This document shows positions 60,408 to 64,000 of a DNA stretch of 64,000 nt, one piece after another. The position numbers and the translations under genes are program-made. The DNA is from CANLBN01 sp965230205 (lineage in GTDB: Bacteria; Pseudomonadota; Gammaproteobacteria; Pseudomonadales; Cellvibrionaceae). The notes under the pieces were generated by a model. That model was not told the origin of the DNA, made no database searches, and saw only the letters and a program-made list of their open reading frames with translations. The stretch spans positions 3,286,001-3,350,000 of the forward strand of contig OZ245996.1 of NCBI GenBank assembly GCA_965230205.1. The letters run 5' to 3'. Each line of letters begins with the position of its first letter. Position 1 is the stretch's first letter.

Positions 60408-61046
60408 CTAATGTAATTGTTCTTGCTTTGCCTCTTCAAGTAATTTTTCCGCAATTTTAACAATTGCATTGCGTTGCATGATGATTTTCAATCGGCTTCC
60501 ACCTAATTGACGCCACAATACTGCAGAACGGATACCTGCAAATAACAAGGCACGAATCTGATTGGCAACTCGCGGCTGCTGCAGATGCTGGTATTCACCC
60601 ATTACTTGGATACGGAAGCTAAACGTACTTATTGTATCTGAATAAATATCGGCAAGCCCACCGATAACATTGTCATGAGTTGGTGAAAAATGTTCGCTTT
60701 GCTGACGGCTTTTTTCGAGGCGAAGGCCAATAAAATTGAGCATATTAGGGTGTTTTTGCAGCCGTTTTTGCAAATGTAAAATGCCCATTACATAACGAAT
60801 GCAATCAGTACTGCGTGATGGGTTACGTTTTAAGCTGTCGATTAATGTTCTCAAGCCTAGTTCTAGGTGGCTTACTTTTCCATACACATCCAGTGTGCTG
60901 TCAGGGTTTTGAGAAAATAAACTGTTGACCATGACTTCAAATTCGCTGGGGGGAATATGTCCAGTTTTAGCCAATTGTTCTACAAGGTTTGCAAACTGAA
61001 ATACAGCGGCTAAAGCAATTACTTGTCCAGTTACATCGTTTGCCAA
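60408..61046 (-). CDS. hflD: High-frequency lysogenization protein HflD
   Basis: 212-residue HflD. It starts LANDVTGQVIALAAVFQFAN, like the family N-terminus, and contains HLELGLRTLIDSLKRNPS and RYVMGILHLQKRL. In E. coli HflD influences phage lambda lysogeny and lies at the membrane next to mnmA. A longer frame begins upstream inside mnmA. I chose the TTG at 61046 because AGGAG overlaps the mnmA stop region with correct spacing and the family sequence starts here. In enterobacteria purB follows; here the Bat operon does. Confidence 0.85.
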   Translation of the reverse strand: MANDVTGQVIALAAVFQFANLVEQLAKTGHIPPSEFEVMVNSLFSQNPDSTLDVYGKVSHLELGLRTLIDSLKRNPSRSTDCIRYVMGILHLQKRLQKHPNMLNFIGLRLEKSRQQSEHFSPTHDNVIGGLADIYSDTISTFSFRIQVMGEYQHLQQPRVANQIRALLFAGIRSAVLWRQLGGSRLKIIMQRNAIVKIAEKLLEEAKQEQLH

Positions 61047-61059
61047 AAAAATACTCCTA

Positions 61060-62172
61060 CTACATACGTGTTTGTATAACGGCACCGCCTAGACAGCGGT
61101 TATCTTTGTATAACACCAGTGATTGGCCCGGTGTAATAGCTCGTTGAGGTTCATCAAAAGTGACCATTAATTTATCGCCTTTCAAGCTAACTTCACAAGC
61201 TTGGTCTGATTGACGATAGCGTATTTTAGCCTGACAAGAAAAAGTAGCTTGTTCTGGTTTTTGGTTGATCCAATGTGCTTGGTCAGCCTGTAATTTTTGA
61301 TGATAAAGCAATGGGTGGTCAGCCCCTTGAACAACCACTAATTGATTGGTTTCCAGATTTTTATCTGCAACATACCAGGGAGCATCAGACCCGTTTTTAA
61401 CGCCGCCAATACCTAGTCCTTGGCGCTGCCCGATTGTGTGATACATTAGGCCACTGTGCTGGCCAATTGGCTCGCCATTATCAGTGATTATTTCACCCGG
61501 TTGAGCCGGTAGATACTGTTCTAGAAAATCCTTAAAGCGTCGCTCCCCAATAAAGCAAATACCAGTACTGTCTTTTTTATTATGGGTAATGAGATCATGC
61601 TCTTCTGCCAATGCTCTAACTGCAGGCTTTTCTAATTCTCCTACAGGAAAAAGAGTCTTTGCGAATTCATCTTGCCCTACGGCATGGAGAAAATAACTTT
61701 GATCCTTATTATTATCCAAGCCTTTTAACAAATGTGTCTCGTTACCAATATCTGTACGACGAGCATAGTGACCTGTAGCGATCATATCTGCACCGAGTAA
61801 ACGTGCATAATCGAGAAATACTTTAAATTTAATTTCTCGATTGCATAAAATATCGGGGTTTGGTGTGCGACCAGCTTTATATTCGTCTAAAAAATACTCA
61901 AAAACATTGTCCCAATATTCAGCGGCAAAGTTCGCAGTATGGAGGTTAATACCTAATTTGTCGCATACCTTTTGAGCATCAGCTAAATCAGCTTTAGCTG
62001 TGCAGTATTCGGTGCCATCATCTTCATCCCAGTTTTTCATGAATAGCCCTTCAACCAGATAACCCTGCTGGATTAATAGCAAGGCTGCTACCGATGAATC
62101 TACACCACCAGACATGCCAACAATAACGCGTGTTTCAGATGGGTTAATAGGGCTAGGAGCTGATGAAGTCAT
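61060..62172 (-). CDS. mnmA: tRNA 2-thiouridine synthase
   Basis: MnmA (370 residues) adds sulfur to U34 of Lys, Glu and Gln tRNAs, using ATP and a persulfide relay. PP-loop SGGVDSS is at 21-27, catalytic Cys110 lies in TPNPDILCNREIKF, and the second Cys206 is in DSTGICFIGERRF. It follows nudJ and is coupled to hflD, the classical gammaproteobacterial order. Confidence 0.95.
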   Translation of the reverse strand: MTSSAPSPINPSETRVIVGMSGGVDSSVAALLLIQQGYLVEGLFMKNWDEDDGTEYCTAKADLADAQKVCDKLGINLHTANFAAEYWDNVFEYFLDEYKAGRTPNPDILCNREIKFKVFLDYARLLGADMIATGHYARRTDIGNETHLLKGLDNNKDQSYFLHAVGQDEFAKTLFPVGELEKPAVRALAEEHDLITHNKKDSTGICFIGERRFKDFLEQYLPAQPGEIITDNGEPIGQHSGLMYHTIGQRQGLGIGGVKNGSDAPWYVADKNLETNQLVVVQGADHPLLYHQKLQADQAHWINQKPEQATFSCQAKIRYRQSDQACEVSLKGDKLMVTFDEPQRAITPGQSLVLYKDNRCLGGAVIQTRM

Positions 62173-62220
62173 AATTTGTTAATAATGTCTGTTGTATAGT
62201 CGTCTAAAAAAGGCGACATT

Positions 62221-62673
62221 CTAACCATCTTCGTTTAATGCCGCCAATGGATATAGCTTTCCGGCGCGATAATCATCAATTAACCGCTGTACTAATGGGC
62301 CGCGTAATAAAGGCTTGTTCTCGAGAATCTCGTCATAGCTCATCCATTGAGCAGCGATAATCCCCTTATCCAAGGCTTGACCAGGGTAATGTTTAACAGG
62401 CTTTGCAACAAAACCATGACGAATATAGGTAATTTTATTAGGTGCAACATAGCGATATACGCCTAAATAATCAGTCACGACAACATCCCAGCCAGTCTCT
62501 TCTAGGGTTTCTCTCGTCGCCGCAGTGATGATGCTTTCCCCCTCGTCGAGGTGTCCTGCGGGTTGATTGTAGACAGGTTTGCCTTCAGGTGCCTCATGTA
62601 CCATGAGGTATCGGTTATTTTTCTCTACAAGGGTGGCAACTGTGACATTGGGTTTCCAGCGGCTATCTGACAT
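62221..62673 (-). CDS. nudJ: Nudix phosphatase NudJ
   Basis: 150-residue Nudix hydrolase. The box GHLDEGESIITAATRETLEE, followed by TGWDV, is complete. VNVATLV-like and YNQPAGHLD segments plus position between rluE and mnmA identify NudJ, which in E. coli hydrolyses thiamine pyrimidine pyrophosphate and other diphosphates. It starts two bases after the rluE stop. Confidence 0.87.
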   Translation of the reverse strand: MSDSRWKPNVTVATLVEKNNRYLMVHEAPEGKPVYNQPAGHLDEGESIITAATRETLEETGWDVVVTDYLGVYRYVAPNKITYIRHGFVAKPVKHYPGQALDKGIIAAQWMSYDEILENKPLLRGPLVQRLIDDYRAGKLYPLAALNEDG

Positions 62674-62675
62674 AA

Positions 62676-63284
62676 CTATTTCCGTTTGAACTGTTGATGT
62701 TTCGTCTGTTTTCGGTGTGGCTTTTTAGGATGTTGCTTTTGTAGATGTATAGTCTTTAGTTGGTATTCTCCAGGTTTAGTACTCTCTAGCGTCCAGTCGC
62801 CAATGGCCCAGCGTATCAATCGTAGGGTAGGAAGGCCAACAGCAGCAGTCATGCGACGAACTTGTCGATTGCGGCCCTCAGTAATCGTTATTTGTAGCCA
62901 GCGAGTGGGGATATGTTGGCGAAACCGGATAGGAGGATCTCGCAACCATATGTTCGGCTCTTCAACCTGCTTAACTTTAGCGGGTTTGGTCTTGCCGTCT
63001 TTTAATATTACCCCTTTTTTAAGCTGTGCAATGGCTTCTGAGGTAACGTCACCCTCTACCTGTACCCAATATGTTTTCGGGAGTTTATGCTTAGGGTGGC
63101 TAATCTGGTGTTGTAATTCGCCACTATCCGTTAATAATAATAAGCCTTCTGAATCGTAATCGAGTCGCCCCGCAGGGTAAAAGCCAGATTGCCTTATATA
63201 GGAAGATAGATTTTGACGGCCCTCTGTATCTGTAAACTGAGACAATACTTTGTAGGGTTTATTAAAAATAATGATGGATGCCAT
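62676..63284 (-). CDS. rluE: 23S rRNA pseudouridine synthase RluE
   Basis: 202-residue RsuA-family pseudouridine synthase without an N-terminal S4 domain, as known for RluE. Catalytic Asp42 is in GRLDYDSEGLLLLT. KTYWVQVEGDV and ITEGRNRQVRRMTAAVGLPT are typical. E. coli RluE makes pseudouridine 2457 of 23S rRNA. The basic C-terminal tail (KKPHRKQTKHQQFKRK) should help bind RNA. First gene of the rluE-nudJ-mnmA-hflD unit, divergent from icd. Confidence 0.9.
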   Translation of the reverse strand: MASIIIFNKPYKVLSQFTDTEGRQNLSSYIRQSGFYPAGRLDYDSEGLLLLTDSGELQHQISHPKHKLPKTYWVQVEGDVTSEAIAQLKKGVILKDGKTKPAKVKQVEEPNIWLRDPPIRFRQHIPTRWLQITITEGRNRQVRRMTAAVGLPTLRLIRWAIGDWTLESTKPGEYQLKTIHLQKQHPKKPHRKQTKHQQFKRK

Positions 63285-63315
63285 AAGTAGAGGTTATACT
63301 GAGTATAAAGAAATA

Positions 63316-63348
63316 ATATCATGCGAGCATAGAGTCATATGATATAAT
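63316..63348. promoter_or_regulatory. Inverted repeat and -10-like box between rluE and icd
   Basis: ATATCAT (63316-63322) and ATGATAT (63339-63345) form an inverted repeat. The second arm runs into TATAAT (63343-63348), a consensus -10 box for icd, but no good -35 is placed. It could be an operator over the icd promoter. Confidence 0.35.
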
Positions 63349-63488
63349 CGCAGGATTGTTTAGAACAATACTACTACTGGCACAAGCTGTTAAATAGAAG
63401 TTTTTGATACAAAACAATGCAACTCCCTCTGTATATCCCCATCATTAACGACTATAAAAATATCTGAATATTGATTGAGAATTACTAC

Positions 63489-64000
63489 ATGACGACGAAA
63501 ACGCCTAAAATCATTTACACCCAGACCGATGAAGCCCCCGCACTTGCCACTTATTCTTTACTTCCCATCATTAAAACCTTTACTAAAGCCGCTGGAATTG
63601 ACGTAGAAACAAGAGATATCTCCTTAGCTGGCCGTATCATTGCCAACTTCCCAGAAAACTTAACGCCAGAGCAACAGATAGGTAATGCGTTGGCAGAACT
63701 GGGTGAAATGGCGAAAGCACCTGATGCCAATATTATTAAGTTGCCTAATATCAGTGCTTCTATCCCGCAGTTGATTGCGGCAATCGAAGAGTTGCAGGCG
63801 AAAGGCTACGATATTCCAGATTATCCAGATGAGCCCGAATCTGCTGAAGAGAAAGCCATTAAAAAGCGTTATGACAAGATTAAAGGGAGTGCCGTAAATC
63901 CCGTATTACGCGAAGGTAATTCTGATCGTCGAGCACCAATAGCCGTAAAAGAATATGCACGTAACCATCCTCATTCAATGGGTGAGTGGAATCCAAAATC
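63489..64000 (+). CDS. icd: Isocitrate dehydrogenase (NADP), monomeric type, N-terminal part
   Basis: About 170 codons before the window ends. The sequence MTTKTPKIIYTQTDEAPALA, then SLLPIIKTFTKAAGIDVETR and GSAVNPVLREGNSDRRAP, is that of the 80-kDa monomeric NADP-dependent enzyme, which oxidises isocitrate to 2-oxoglutarate in the TCA cycle. It is unrelated in length to the dimeric E. coli Icd. Its position divergent to rluE matches the gammaproteobacterial order. The rest lies outside the window. Confidence 0.92.
   Translation, partial: MTTKTPKIIYTQTDEAPALATYSLLPIIKTFTKAAGIDVETRDISLAGRIIANFPENLTPEQQIGNALAELGEMAKAPDANIIKLPNISASIPQLIAAIEELQAKGYDIPDYPDEPESAEEKAIKKRYDKIKGSAVNPVLREGNSDRRAPIAVKEYARNHPHSMGEWNPK

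Noticed and set aside
1..64000. CRISPR arrays, tRNA/rRNA genes, transposases or phage genes
   Set aside because: Reading both strands I found no spaced repeat arrays, no tRNA-like cloverleafs in the gaps and no transposase or integrase motifs.

Overview
The window reads as chromosomal DNA of an aerobic, marine-type gammaproteobacterium, most likely in or near the Oceanospirillaceae. The evidence is the AT-rich coding style, the core synteny (icd, rluE, nudJ, mnmA, hflD; a yafS-like gene, rnhA, dnaQ) and a Bat/MoxR operon. The genus is an inference. There are no rRNA or tRNA genes, integrases, insertion sequences or CRISPR arrays that I can see.

Positions 531 to about 40640 form a catabolic region for organosulfonates and one-carbon units. 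Taurine enters through TauABC (13532-17402, minus strand). It is transaminated to sulfoacetaldehyde by Tpa (531-1913). Xsc (34164-35927) cleaves sulfoacetaldehyde to sulfite and acetyl phosphate, and Pta (36077-37006) turns the latter into acetyl-CoA. Sulfite is oxidised by SoeABC (2639-7287). Sulfate can leave through a SulP protein (7390-9225) and/or a SLC13-type carrier (9624-11564). TauR (11741-13219) is the expected regulator. Inside the same region sit etfBA, purU, a dimethylglycine-dehydrogenase-like flavoprotein and folD (18178-24304), a complete route for taking N-methyl groups to formate. Next to them are an XRE/cupin regulator, a GMC flavoprotein, an IclR regulator and a Tat-dependent TRAP transporter (24468-31877), which I read as a possible isethionate branch. 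A class V aminotransferase (32264-33391, minus) lies between the TRAP genes and xsc.

Positions 37052-40642 hold cobS, cobT and a fumarylacetoacetate-hydrolase-fold gene. Positions 40744-44400 hold a tiny acidic ORF, an unknown coiled-coil protein, a PLP-dependent D-cysteine desulfhydrase/ACC-deaminase-like gene with no ordinary start codon, and a cyclic-nucleotide-binding/rhodanese fusion. From 44369 on the content is mostly housekeeping: DUF1853, nadK, a metallophosphatase, a rhomboid protease, yeaC, pepN, a methyltransferase-like gene, rnhA and dnaQ. A six-gene MoxR/DUF58/VWA/BatD operon (minus) follows, then hflD, mnmA, nudJ and rluE (minus), and the start of a monomeric isocitrate dehydrogenase.

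The most interesting points are: (1) a C1 demethylation module embedded between taurine genes, which suggests N-methylated taurines as substrates; (2) a TauC permease with an extra roughly 390-residue N-terminal part containing a coiled-coil domain; (3) the desulfhydrase-like gene without a start codon; (4) cobS/cobT beside xsc-pta with no cobN; and (5) several repeated operator-like motifs upstream of the sulfonate and C1 operons.
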